From NCBI RefSeq assembly GCF_902499135.1, contig NZ_CABVPR010000004.1, positions 101,475 to 165,474 of the forward strand: a stretch of DNA of 64,000 nt, in the 5' to 3' direction. The DNA comes from Burkholderia dolosa (GTDB lineage: Bacteria; Pseudomonadota; Gammaproteobacteria; Burkholderiales; Burkholderiaceae). Each line of letters begins with the position of its first letter. Position 1 is the stretch's first letter. Under the pieces are notes generated by a model, which ran no database searches, had not been told where the DNA came from, and saw only the letters and a program-made list of their open reading frames with translations. Position numbers and translations under genes: made by a program. Positions 54,420 to 62,704 of this stretch are shown here, piece by piece.

Positions 54420-54547
54420 CGCCCTTCGCCTGCCGGTCGTCGCCGCAGCCGCTCCGCGGCACACGACCGAAGCACTGAATCGCTTGAATTGATGAATCTG
54501 CCGCACGCATCGACCGAACGGCGCACGGAACAACCAGGAGAAAAAGC

Positions 54548-55621
54548 ATGCCCCCGCACAATACCGACGATGTCCGCATCCGCGAGCTGAAGGAGCTGAC
54601 GCCGCCCGCCCACCTGATCCGCGAATTCGCGTGCTCGGAAGCGGCGTCGGAACTGATCTACAACGCGCGGCAGGCGATGCACCGGATCCTGCACGGAATG
54701 GACGACCGGCTGATCGTCGTGATCGGGCCGTGCTCGATCCATGACACGAAGGCGGCGCTCGAATACGCGGGCCGGCTCGTGAAGGAGCGCGAGCGCTTCA
54801 ACGGCGAGCTGGAAATCGTGATGCGCGTGTACTTCGAGAAGCCGCGCACGACGGTCGGCTGGAAGGGCCTGATCAACGACCCTCATCTCGACAACAGCTT
54901 CAAGATCAACGAAGGGCTGCGTACCGCGCGCGAACTGCTGCTGCAGATCAACGAGATGGGGCTGCCGGCCGCGACCGAGTACCTCGACATGATCAGCCCG
55001 CAGTACATCGCGGACCTGATCTCGTGGGGCGCGATCGGCGCGCGCACGACCGAGTCGCAGGTGCATCGCGAGCTCGCGTCCGGGCTGTCGTGCCCGGTCG
55101 GGTTCAAGAACGGCACCGACGGCAACGTGAAGATCGCGGTCGATGCGATCAAGGCCGCGTCGCAGCCGCACCATTTCCTGTCGGTGACGAAGGGCGGTCA
55201 TTCGGCGATCGTATCGACGGCCGGCAACGAGGACTGCCACGTGATCCTGCGCGGCGGCAAGACGCCGAACTACGACGCCGACAGCGTGAATGCCGCGTGC
55301 GCGGACATCGGCAAGGCCGGCCTCGCCGCGCGTCTGATGATCGATGCGAGCCACGCGAACAGCTCGAAAAAGCACGAGAACCAGATTCCGGTGTGCGCGG
55401 ACATCGGCGCGCAGATCGCGGCCGGCGACGAGCGCATCGTCGGCGTGATGATCGAGTCGCACCTCGTCGAGGGCCGCCAGGACCTGAAGGAAGGCTGCGC
55501 GCTGACGTACGGACAGAGCATCACCGACGCGTGCATCAACTGGGACGACAGCGTGAAGGTGCTCGAAGGCCTCGCGGAATCGGTGAAGGCACGGCGCGTC
55601 GCGCGCGGCAGCGGGAACTGA
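54548..55621 (+). CDS. aroG: 3-deoxy-7-phosphoheptulonate (DAHP) synthase, AroF/G/H class I
   Basis: 357 residues. Type I-alpha DAHP synthase motifs: RLIVVIGPCSIHDTKAALEYA, VMRVYFEKPRTTVGWKGLINDPHLDNSF, ARTTESQVHRELASGLSCPVGFKNGTDG, VILRGGKTPNYD, LMIDASHANSSKKHENQ and GVMIESHLVEGRQDL. It condenses PEP and erythrose-4-phosphate, the first step to aromatic amino acids. AGGAG precedes the ATG. Expression is likely set by the Phe/Tyr/Trp attenuator just upstream, on top of any allosteric feedback. Confidence 0.97.
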   Translation: MPPHNTDDVRIRELKELTPPAHLIREFACSEAASELIYNARQAMHRILHGMDDRLIVVIGPCSIHDTKAALEYAGRLVKERERFNGELEIVMRVYFEKPRTTVGWKGLINDPHLDNSFKINEGLRTARELLLQINEMGLPAATEYLDMISPQYIADLISWGAIGARTTESQVHRELASGLSCPVGFKNGTDGNVKIAVDAIKAASQPHHFLSVTKGGHSAIVSTAGNEDCHVILRGGKTPNYDADSVNAACADIGKAGLAARLMIDASHANSSKKHENQIPVCADIGAQIAAGDERIVGVMIESHLVEGRQDLKEGCALTYGQSITDACINWDDSVKVLEGLAESVKARRVARGSGN

Positions 55622-55678
55622 ATCCGCGCCGGCGGCAGCGACAGCGATCGAACGCCGCCGCGCACGATCGCACGCAGC

Positions 55679-55706
55679 AAAAAGCCCGGCTTGCGCCGGG
55701 CTTTTT
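55679..55706. terminator. Bidirectional terminator between aroG and hmp
   Basis: A5, GCCCGGC (55684-55690), loop TTGC, GCCGGGC (55695-55701), T5. Serves both converging genes. Confidence 0.92.
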
Positions 55707-55741
55707 GCTTGATCGGCCGAACAAGACCGTGCGGCCGCGCG

Positions 55742-56950
55742 TCAGTCGAGTGCGCCCGAACCGAAGATCTCGGTATTCACGCGCTCCGGCGCGACGCCGA
55801 GCGCGACGAGCGCATCGCGTTGCGCGTTCATGAACGCGATCGGGCCGCAGATGTAGTAATCGGCGTCCGGCACCAGCGCGTATTGCTGCACGCGCTCGGG
55901 CGTCAGGCGGCCTTCCAGGTCATGATCGACGCCGACGCGATCGTTCGCGCCGACGAGTTCATACAGCACCGTGCGCTTCACGTTCGCATGCTCGCGCACC
56001 GTGTCGTTCAGCCAGTCGCGGAATGCGTGCACCGCGCCCGAACGGCACGCGTGGATGAACCGCACATCGCGCCCGCTGCGTTCGGCGACCAGCGTCGACG
56101 CCATCGACATCATCGGCGTGATGCCGACGCCGCCCGAGATCAGCACGACCGGCGTATCGGCATGGCGCTTCAGCGTGAAGACGCCCATCGGCGCGGTCAC
56201 CTCGACGATCGCGCCCTCTTCGACGCCGTCGTGCATCAGCGTCGACACCTTGCCGGCCGGGATGTGCTCCGGCCTGCCGGCCTCGCGCTTGACCGAGATA
56301 CGCAGCCACTTGCCGTTCGGCGCATCGGACAAGCTGTACTGGCGCGGCTGATCGACGCCCAGTTCGCCGACGAAACGCTTCACCGAGATGTACTGGCCGG
56401 GTTCGAACATCGGCGCGGCGCCGCCGTCGGCAGGCGTCAGATAGAACGACGTGATCTCGTCGCTTTCGCGCACCTTGCGGGCGACCTTGAACGGACGGAA
56501 GCCGCTCCATGCCGCGCCGGCGTACAGGTTCGCTTCCGCGCCGATCAGAATCTGCGCGAGCTGGCCGTATGCGACCCGCCACGCTTCGAGCGTCTGCGCG
56601 TCGACCGCGTCGCCGAGCACCTCGACGATCGACGCGAGCAGGTTCTCGCCGACGATCGGATAGTGCTCCGGGCGGATGTTCAGGCTCGCGTGCTTGTGCG
56701 AGATCCGCGACACCGCACCGCCGAGCGCGCCGAGATTGTCGATGTTCGCCGCATACGCGTAGACGGCCTTCGCGAGCGTTTCGGGCTGGCTGCCGGTCTT
56801 CTGATGCGTCTGGTTGAACAGATTCTTCAGTTCCGGATGGCGCGCGAACATGCGCTGATAGAAGTGCTTCGTGATCGTCGCGCCGTGCTCGGCAAGCACG
56901 GGCGCGGTAGCCTTTACACGGGCCATCTGGTCAGCAGTCATCTCGGTCAT
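55742..56950 (-). CDS. hmp: Flavohemoprotein, nitric oxide dioxygenase
   Basis: 402 residues. Globin domain (res 1-140; HFYQRMFARHPELKNLFNQTHQKTGSQPETLAKAVYAYAANI with the distal Tyr/Gln pair, and SRISHKHASLNIRPEHYPIVGENLL with the proximal His), FAD domain (RPFKVARKVRESDEITSFYL, PRQYSLSD) and NAD domain (VVLISGGVGITPMMSMA, YYICGPIAFMNAQRDAL). Converts NO to nitrate. ATG 56950 or 56941. A sequence resembling an NsrR operator lies just upstream, consistent with induction by nitrosative stress. Confidence 0.95.
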   Translation of the reverse strand: MTEMTADQMARVKATAPVLAEHGATITKHFYQRMFARHPELKNLFNQTHQKTGSQPETLAKAVYAYAANIDNLGALGGAVSRISHKHASLNIRPEHYPIVGENLLASIVEVLGDAVDAQTLEAWRVAYGQLAQILIGAEANLYAGAAWSGFRPFKVARKVRESDEITSFYLTPADGGAAPMFEPGQYISVKRFVGELGVDQPRQYSLSDAPNGKWLRISVKREAGRPEHIPAGKVSTLMHDGVEEGAIVEVTAPMGVFTLKRHADTPVVLISGGVGITPMMSMASTLVAERSGRDVRFIHACRSGAVHAFRDWLNDTVREHANVKRTVLYELVGANDRVGVDHDLEGRLTPERVQQYALVPDADYYICGPIAFMNAQRDALVALGVAPERVNTEIFGSGALD

Positions 56951-56965
56951 GTTCGTTCTCCGTTA

Positions 56966-56988
56966 AACATGCTCATAAGATACATCTT
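56966..56988 (-). promoter_or_regulatory. Candidate NsrR operator upstream of hmp
   Basis: Minus strand: AAGATGTAT, 5 bp, GAGCATGTT. The first half-site is close to the NsrR half-site AAGATGCAT; the second, read in complement (AACATGCTC), is a weaker match with the correct spacing. It lies 16 bp before the hmp ATG. Confidence 0.45.
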
Positions 56989-57046
56989 TGCGCGAGCGGC
57001 CTCTCGGACAAATTGTCGCAGCGCGGAAAAGCGACACGCGCGCCGC

Positions 57047-57598
57047 TTACCGCACGCGGCCACGCTCCCAGAGAACGTCCGCGCCGCCGCCGGCGCGGTT
57101 GAGCACGCGAGCGAGCACGAACAGCAGATCCGACAGCCGGTTCACGTACCGCCGCGGTGCGTCGTTGAGCGCGTCGTGCCGGCCCAGCGCAACGATCGAG
57201 CGCTCCGCGCGGCGGCATACCGTCCGGCAGACGTGCGCGAGCGACGCGGCGCGCGACCCGGCAGGCAGGATGAATTCCTTCAGCGGCGGCAGCGTCGCGT
57301 TGTAGTCGGCCAGCCATCGGTCGAGGCGTGCGAGATGCGTATCGTCGAGCACCGTGTGGCCGGGAATGCACAGCTCGCCGCCGAGATCGAACAGGTCGTG
57401 CTGGATCGTGACGAGCGCCGTGCGGACGTCGTCGGGCAGCGTCTCGGCGAGCAGCACGCCGAGGTTGGAATTCAGCTCGTCGACGTCGCCGATCGCGGCG
57501 ATCCGCGCGTCGTCCTTGCCGACGCGCCGTCCGTCGCCGAGGCCGGTGGTGCCGTCGTCGCCGGTGCGAGTGGCGATCTTGCTCAAGCGGTTGCCCAT
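57047..57598 (-). CDS. PduO-type ATP:cob(I)alamin adenosyltransferase
   Basis: 183 residues. The PduO signature is at the N terminus (KIATRTGDDGTTGLGDGRRVGKDD), with IGDVDELNSNLGVLLAE, then FILPAGSRAASLAHVCRTVCRRAERSIVAL and the C-terminal NRLSDLLFVLARVLNR. It makes adenosylcobalamin for enzymes such as methylmalonyl-CoA mutase. Stands between hmp and the 49-bp repeat array, with no cob genes nearby. Confidence 0.94.
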   Translation of the reverse strand: MGNRLSKIATRTGDDGTTGLGDGRRVGKDDARIAAIGDVDELNSNLGVLLAETLPDDVRTALVTIQHDLFDLGGELCIPGHTVLDDTHLARLDRWLADYNATLPPLKEFILPAGSRAASLAHVCRTVCRRAERSIVALGRHDALNDAPRRYVNRLSDLLFVLARVLNRAGGGADVLWERGRVR

Positions 57599-57866
57599 GC
57601 GAATGTCCTTTGGTGCGCGCTCGCTGCGGCGCGGTGATGTCCGATCGCGATTATCGCACCCGGCGGCAAGGGCCCCGGCGGGCGTTCCAGCGTAGAATGA
57701 GCCGACGCCGCGCAGGCGGTACGCGCGCTTCCGGCGGTCGTGTTGCGGCCACCTCGACGAACGCCGCGCGCCGACGATTGCGGCCCGCCGCGGCGCACAG
57801 CGCCGAAGCGGGCGCGAACGTGCGAGCCGAGGAATCGAGAGTCGTGCGCAGGTCGCGCCGCATGCG
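57599..57866. other. Non-coding stretch between the adenosyltransferase gene and the 49-bp repeats
   Basis: About 270 bp. A TAGAAT hexamer at 57693-57698 is a possible plus-strand -10. The last 60 bp contain sequence faintly like the repeat unit. I see no convincing gene; frames open here are continuations through the repeat array. Confidence 0.35.
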
Positions 57867-58180
57867 CAGAAGCGATAACTGCAAACGAACGCTTTGCGTC
57901 GGGTCGCAGTCGGCGTAAAAGCGCCCGCTGCAGCGGATCACGTTGCGCGGGCCGCAGAAGCGCCAAAGCACCAACTGCGGGCGACCGCTTTGCACAGGAT
58001 CGCAGCAACCGCCAAAGCACCAACTGCGGTCGACCGCTTTGCATGGGACCGCAGCAACCGCTGAAGCACCAACTGCGATCGACCGCTTTGCATGGGACCG
58101 CAGCAACCGCCAAAGCGCCAACTGCGATCGACCGCTTTGCATGGGACCGCAGTAAGCGCTGAAGCGCTAACTGCGGTCGA
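57867..58180. repeat. 49-bp tandem repeat array
   Basis: Four well-conserved direct copies of exactly 49 bp begin at 57965, 58014, 58063 and 58112. A partial copy begins at 58161, and two degenerate copies precede the array (about 57867 and 57916). Each unit has AAGC(A/G)CCAACTGCG, the near-palindrome GCGGTCGACCGC, CTTTGCATGGGACCGCAG and AACCGC, so a unit can fold on itself (CAAAGC with GCTTTG; GCGGTC with GACCGC). 49 is not a multiple of 3, so a coding role is unlikely. The array abuts the Shine-Dalgarno sequence of the next gene. Confidence 0.9.
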
Positions 58181-58194
58181 CAAAGGAGACACAA

Positions 58195-59604
58195 TTGAAT
58201 CACCCCGCCCAACCGGCCGCCACGCGCCGCCCTCTTCCCCCCGCAATGCTCGACGCGCTGCGCGCCAGGTTCGGCGAGCGCGTGTCCACCGCCGACGCCG
58301 TTCGCGCCCATCACGGCCGGGACGAATCGCCGTTCGATCCGCAACTGCCCGACGCCGTCGTGTTCGCCCGCAGCGCGGACGACGTGCGCGAAGTCGTGTC
58401 GCTGTGCGCGCTCTACAGCGTGCCGCTGATTCCGTACGGCGCCGGATCGTCGCTCGAAGGCCACCTGCTCGCGGTGCGCGGCGGCGTGTCGCTCGACCTG
58501 TCCGAAATGAACCGCGTGCTGTCGATCAACGCGGAAGACCTCACCGTCACGGTCGAACCCGGCATCACGCGCAAGGCGCTCAACGACGCGCTGCGCGACA
58601 CCGGCCTGTTCTTCCCGATCGATCCGGGCGCCGACGCGAGCATCGGCGGGATGACCGCGACCCGCGCGTCGGGCACCAACGCGGTGCGCTACGGCACGAT
58701 GCGCGAGAACGTGCTCGGGCTGACCGCCGTGCTCGCCGACGGCCGCGTCGTGAAGACCGGCTCGCGCGCCCGCAAGTCGTCGGCCGGCTACGATCTCACG
58801 CGCCTGTTCGTCGGCTCCGAAGGCACGCTCGGCGTGATCACCGAGATCACGCTGCGCCTGCACCCGCTGCCGGAAGCCGTGTCGGCCGCGATCTGCACGT
58901 TCCCGACGATGAGCGACGCGGTGCGCACCGTGATCGAAACGATCCAGATCGGCGTGCCGATCGCGCGCGTCGAATTCGTCGACTCGCTTGCCGTGCGGTC
59001 GATCAACCGCCACTCGAACCTGACGCTCGCCGAAGCGCCGACGCTGTTCTTCGAATTCCACGGCACCGAAGCGGGCGTAAAGGAACAGGCGGAGCTCGTG
59101 CAGGCGCTCGCGGGCCAGAACCGCGGCCAGGGCTTCGAATGGGCGACGCGCCCCGAGGATCGCAGCCGGCTGTGGGCGGCCCGCCACAACGCGTACTTCG
59201 CGATGCTGCAGCTCAAGCCCGGCTGCCGCGCGGTGACGACCGACGTCTGCGTGCCGATTTCGCAGCTCGCCGCGTGCGTCGAGGAGACCGAGGCCGACCT
59301 GCGCGCGTCGTCGCTGCCGTGCCCGGTCGTCGGCCACGTCGGCGACGGCAATTTCCACGTCGCGATCCTGATCGACCCCGACAAGCCCGACGAGATCGAC
59401 GAGGCCGAGCGCATCAACGACCGGATCGTCGAGCGCGCGCTGCGCCTCGGCGGCACGTGCACCGGCGAACACGGCGTCGGACTGCACAAGATGCGCTTCT
59501 TGCCGAAGGAGCACGGCGACAACGCGATCGACACGATGCGTGCGATCAAGCTCGCGCTGGATCCGCGCAACCTGATGAATCCCGGCAAGATTTTCACGTG
59601 CTGA
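58195..59604 (+). CDS. FAD-binding oxidoreductase, D-lactate dehydrogenase (cytochrome)/GlcD-like
   Basis: 469 residues from a TTG start at 58195 with AAAGGAG upstream. PCMH-type FAD domain (LCALYSVPLIPYGAGSSLEGHLLAVRGGVSLDLSEMNRV, GGMTATRASGTNAVRYGTMRENVLGL, GSRARKSSAGYDLTRLFVGSEGTLGVITEITLRLHP) and the FAD-oxidase C-terminal domain (CPVVGHVGDGNFHVAIL, GGTCTGEHGVGLHKMRFLPKEHG). It probably oxidises D-lactate or a related 2-hydroxy acid. It precedes glcD by 37 bp; the 49-bp repeat array lies immediately upstream. Confidence 0.9.
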   Translation: MNHPAQPAATRRPLPPAMLDALRARFGERVSTADAVRAHHGRDESPFDPQLPDAVVFARSADDVREVVSLCALYSVPLIPYGAGSSLEGHLLAVRGGVSLDLSEMNRVLSINAEDLTVTVEPGITRKALNDALRDTGLFFPIDPGADASIGGMTATRASGTNAVRYGTMRENVLGLTAVLADGRVVKTGSRARKSSAGYDLTRLFVGSEGTLGVITEITLRLHPLPEAVSAAICTFPTMSDAVRTVIETIQIGVPIARVEFVDSLAVRSINRHSNLTLAEAPTLFFEFHGTEAGVKEQAELVQALAGQNRGQGFEWATRPEDRSRLWAARHNAYFAMLQLKPGCRAVTTDVCVPISQLAACVEETEADLRASSLPCPVVGHVGDGNFHVAILIDPDKPDEIDEAERINDRIVERALRLGGTCTGEHGVGLHKMRFLPKEHGDNAIDTMRAIKLALDPRNLMNPGKIFTC

Positions 59605-59641
59605 CACGACGGCGCGACACGCGCGTCCCGCAGGAGACCCC

Positions 59642-61141
59642 ATGAACGCTCCCGTCGAAGTCGAATTGTCCGATGCGGCGCGCGCGCAGCGCCAGCGCGA
59701 GGTCGTGCAGGCGCTGATGGCCGTGCTGCCGACGCACTGCCTGCTGTACCGCGACGAAGACACGGCGCCGTACGAGTGCGACGGCCTGTCCGCATATCGG
59801 CGCCTGCCGCTCGCGGTCGCGCTGCCCGAAACCGAATCGCAGGTCCAGCGCATCGTGCAGATCTGCCGCCGCATGGAAGTGCCGATCGTGCCGCGCGGCG
59901 CGGGCACGAGCCTGTCGGGCGGCGCGCTGCCGATCGCGCTCGGCGTCGTGCTGTCGCTCGCGCGCTTCACGCGCGTCGTCGAAGTCGACCCGTACGCGCG
60001 CACGGCGACCGTGCAGCCGGGCGTGCGCAATCTCGCGATCTCGGAAGCCGCCGCGCCGTACGGTCTGTACTACGCGCCCGACCCGTCGTCGCAGATCGCG
60101 TGCACGATCGGCGGCAACGTCGCGGAGAATTCCGGCGGCGTCCACTGCCTGAAATACGGGCTGACCGTGCACAACGTGATGCGCGTGCGCGCGGTGACGA
60201 TCGAAGGCGAGATCGTCGAGTTCGGCTCGCTCGGGCTCGACGCGCCGGGCCTCGACCTGCTCGCGGTGCTGATCGGCAGCGAAGGGATGTTCGCGATCGT
60301 CACCGAAGTCACGGTGAAGCTGATCCCGAAGCCGCAGACGGCCCAGCTCGTGATGGCGAGCTTCGACGACGTCGTGAAGGGCGGCGAGGCGGTCGCGGCG
60401 ATCATCGCGTCGGGCATCATCCCGGCCGGGCTCGAAATGATGGACAAGCCGGCCACGCAGGCGGTCGAAGCGTTCACGCACGCGGGCTACGACCTCGACG
60501 CGAAGGCGATCCTGCTGTGCGAATCGGACGGCACGCCGGAAGAAGTGGCCGAGGAGATCGTGCGGATGACCGCGGTGCTGCGCGAGCACGGCGCGACGCG
60601 CATCCAGGTGTCGCGCAACGAGAGCGAGCGGCTGCGCTTCTGGTCAGGCCGCAAGAACGCGTTCCCGGCCGCCGGACGCATTTCGCCGGACTATTACTGC
60701 ATGGACGGCACCGTGCCGCGCCGCGCGATCGGCCCGCTGCTCGCGCGCATCGAGCAGCTCGAGACGCGCTACGGGCTGCGCTGCATCAACGTGTTCCACG
60801 CCGGCGACGGCAACATGCATCCGCTGATCCTCTACAACGCGAACGACCCGGACGAGCTGCACCGCGCCGAGCAGTTCGGCGCCGAAATCCTCGAATGCTG
60901 CGTCGAATTCGGCGGCAGCGTGACGGGCGAGCACGGTGTCGGCATCGAAAAGCTGAACGCGATGTGCGTGCAGTTCTCGCCGCAGGAGCGCGACACGTTC
61001 TTCGCGGTCAAGCGCGCGTTCGATCCGCCGGGGCTGCTGAACCCCGACAAGGGGATTCCGACTCGCGCGCGCTGTGCCGAATACGGCCGTCAGCACGTGC
61101 GCGGCGGGCTGCTGCCGCACCCCGATTTGCCGCGGTTCTAG
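59642..61141 (+). CDS. glcD: Glycolate oxidase subunit GlcD
   Basis: 499 residues, the same length as E. coli GlcD. FAD site PIVPRGAGTSLSGGALPI, IGGNVAENSGGVHCLKYGLTVHNV, GSEGMFAIVTEVTVKLIP; C-terminal domain NVFHAGDGNMHPLILYN and GSVTGEHGVGIEKLNAMCVQF. Catalytic subunit of the GlcDEF complex that oxidises glycolate (and D-lactate) to glyoxylate. AGGAGAC precedes the ATG. glcE follows after about 180 bp. Confidence 0.95.
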   Translation: MNAPVEVELSDAARAQRQREVVQALMAVLPTHCLLYRDEDTAPYECDGLSAYRRLPLAVALPETESQVQRIVQICRRMEVPIVPRGAGTSLSGGALPIALGVVLSLARFTRVVEVDPYARTATVQPGVRNLAISEAAAPYGLYYAPDPSSQIACTIGGNVAENSGGVHCLKYGLTVHNVMRVRAVTIEGEIVEFGSLGLDAPGLDLLAVLIGSEGMFAIVTEVTVKLIPKPQTAQLVMASFDDVVKGGEAVAAIIASGIIPAGLEMMDKPATQAVEAFTHAGYDLDAKAILLCESDGTPEEVAEEIVRMTAVLREHGATRIQVSRNESERLRFWSGRKNAFPAAGRISPDYYCMDGTVPRRAIGPLLARIEQLETRYGLRCINVFHAGDGNMHPLILYNANDPDELHRAEQFGAEILECCVEFGGSVTGEHGVGIEKLNAMCVQFSPQERDTFFAVKRAFDPPGLLNPDKGIPTRARCAEYGRQHVRGGLLPHPDLPRF

Positions 61142-61323
61142 CGCCGCGCCGCACGCGCGAACCGTTCGGCCGGCGGCGCTCGCGCGTCGCGCGGCACGGC
61201 CGTCCGCGCGCCACGGCACGCACGCCGCCGACCGGCCGCCATGCGGCTTAGGGATAGTCGCGATGTGGATTGGCGTCACGCCGGTACAATCGGTCGAACA
61301 ACAAGACGAGGCAGCAACGGAAC

Positions 61324-62412
61324 ATGGAAGAGGACGACATCGTCGCCGGCTGGGCCGAGCGCATCCGCGCGGCCAGCGCCGACGGCCGGCCGCTGCGGAT
61401 TCGCGGCGGCGGCACCAAGGACTGGTACGGCCAGGCGCTCGACGGCGAGATACTCGACACGCGCGCGTTTCAGGGCGTCGTATCGTACGATCCGGCCGAG
61501 CTCGTCGTCACGGTGCGGGCGGGCACGCCGCTCGCGCAGCTGGAGGCCGCGCTGGCCGAGTGCGGCCAGATGCTGCCGTTCGAGCCGCCGCACTTCGGCC
61601 GCTCGGCCACGGTCGGCGGCTGCATCGCGGCCGGCCTCGCCGGCCCGCGCCGCGCGACCTGCGGTGCACCGCGCGACTTCGTACTGGGCGTCACGCTGAT
61701 GAACGGCCGCGGCGAAACGCTGCGCTTCGGCGGCCAGGTCGTGAAGAACGTCGCCGGCTACGACGTGTCGCGCCTGATGGCCGGCGCGCTCGGCACGCTC
61801 GGGCTGATGCTGGAGCTGTCGATCAAGGTGCTGCCGGTGCCGGTCGCCGAAGTCACGCTGAAGTTCGAGATGAGCGCGACCGACGCCGTGCGCAAGCTCA
61901 ACGAATGGGGCGGCCATCCGCTGCCGATCAGCGGCAGCGCGTGGCGCAACGGCACGCTCGTGCTGCGCCTGTCCGGCGCCGAAGCCGCGGTGAAATCGGC
62001 GAAGACGCTGCTCGGCGGCGAAGTCGTCGACGCAGTCGAAGCCGAACGCTTCTGGGCCGGGCTGCGCGAGCACACCGACCCGTTCTTCAACGGCATCCCG
62101 CCCGGCTACGCGCTGTGGCGCCTGTCGCTGCCGTCGATCACCGAACCGATGCATCTGGCCGGCACGCAGTTGATGGAATGGGGCGGCGCACAGCGCTGGT
62201 GGATCACCGACGCCGACGCGCAAACCGTGCGAATGAGCGCGAAGCAGGCCGGCGGCCACGCGACGCTGTTCCGCGCCGGCGATTCGTACGATCGCAGCGC
62301 GGGCGTATTCACGCCGCTTCCCGCGCCGCTGATGAAAATCCACCGCGGGCTGAAGAGCGCATTCGATCCGGCGCGGATCTTCAACCGCGGCCGGCTCTAC
62401 CCCGATCTTTAG
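61324..62412 (+). CDS. glcE: Glycolate oxidase subunit GlcE
   Basis: 362 residues. FAD-binding PCMH domain only: PLRIRGGGTKDWYGQALDGEILDTRAF, LPFEPPHFGRSATVGGCIAAGLAGPRRATCGAPRDFVLGVTLMNGRGE, VKNVAGYDVSRLMAGALGTLGLM. It lacks the full FAD-oxidase C-terminal domain, as expected for GlcE. ATG at 61324 fits the family. A ~283-bp inverted-repeat element begins directly after its stop, separating it from glcF. Confidence 0.94.
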   Translation: MEEDDIVAGWAERIRAASADGRPLRIRGGGTKDWYGQALDGEILDTRAFQGVVSYDPAELVVTVRAGTPLAQLEAALAECGQMLPFEPPHFGRSATVGGCIAAGLAGPRRATCGAPRDFVLGVTLMNGRGETLRFGGQVVKNVAGYDVSRLMAGALGTLGLMLELSIKVLPVPVAEVTLKFEMSATDAVRKLNEWGGHPLPISGSAWRNGTLVLRLSGAEAAVKSAKTLLGGEVVDAVEAERFWAGLREHTDPFFNGIPPGYALWRLSLPSITEPMHLAGTQLMEWGGAQRWWITDADAQTVRMSAKQAGGHATLFRAGDSYDRSAGVFTPLPAPLMKIHRGLKSAFDPARIFNRGRLYPDL

Positions 62413-62695
62413 GGCCTGCTACATATGGAACGCACATGCGAATGCCCGAAACCGCTCGTAGCGCGAGAAGCGAGGAGCGCCGTTTGGCCACGCCGAACGG
62501 GCGACGAGCGACGCCGCCTTGCGGGCGATTTCGGGCATTTCGGTGACATGGTTTTTTTAATTTGGGGTTGCCAGGAGAACGGCCGCTCGCCGCGTCGCGC
62601 TCCTTGCGAATACGTCAGTATTCGCGGCGTCACGAGCGTCACGTGCGGCCGTTCTCGTGGCAGCAACGCGTGCGCGTTCCACATGTAAACAGGCC
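62413..62695. mobile_element. MITE-like inverted-repeat element between glcE and glcF
   Basis: Bounded by imperfect terminal inverted repeats of 28 and 29 bp. The left arm, 62413-62440, starts GGCCTGCTACATATGGAACG. The right arm, 62667-62695, read in complement starts GGCCTGTTTACATGTGGAAC. Inside are two further large inverted structures. One pairs AATGCCCGAAA (62441-62451) with TTTCGGGCATT around 62530-62540 and is followed by a T7 tract. The other pairs AGAACGGCCGC with GCGGCCGTTCT and is centred on GCGAATAC-GTCA-GTATTCGC. No transposase is encoded. It begins 1 bp after the glcE stop and ends 9 bp before the glcF ATG. Confidence 0.6.
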
Positions 62696-62704
62696 TCGAG
62701 CTCG

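Noticed and set aside
54358-54590. Plus-strand frame starting at the TGATG after the aroG leader stop
   Set aside because: It translates straight through the attenuator terminator and into the aroG start in another frame; the Lys/Pro/Arg-rich product is an artefact of that sequence.
57651-58155. Open frames on both strands through the 49-bp repeats as repeat proteins
   Set aside because: The unit length is not a multiple of three, so each copy would be read in a different frame; composition is Arg/Pro/Cys-rich and there is no ribosome-binding site.
57867-58180. 49-bp direct repeats as a CRISPR array
   Set aside because: The units are contiguous with no unique spacers between them and there are no cas genes nearby, so this is a tandem repeat array.
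62409-62688. Two ~90-residue open frames on opposite strands between glcE and glcF as genes
   Set aside because: They coincide with the inverted-repeat element, mirror each other because of its palindromes, and lack ribosome-binding sites.
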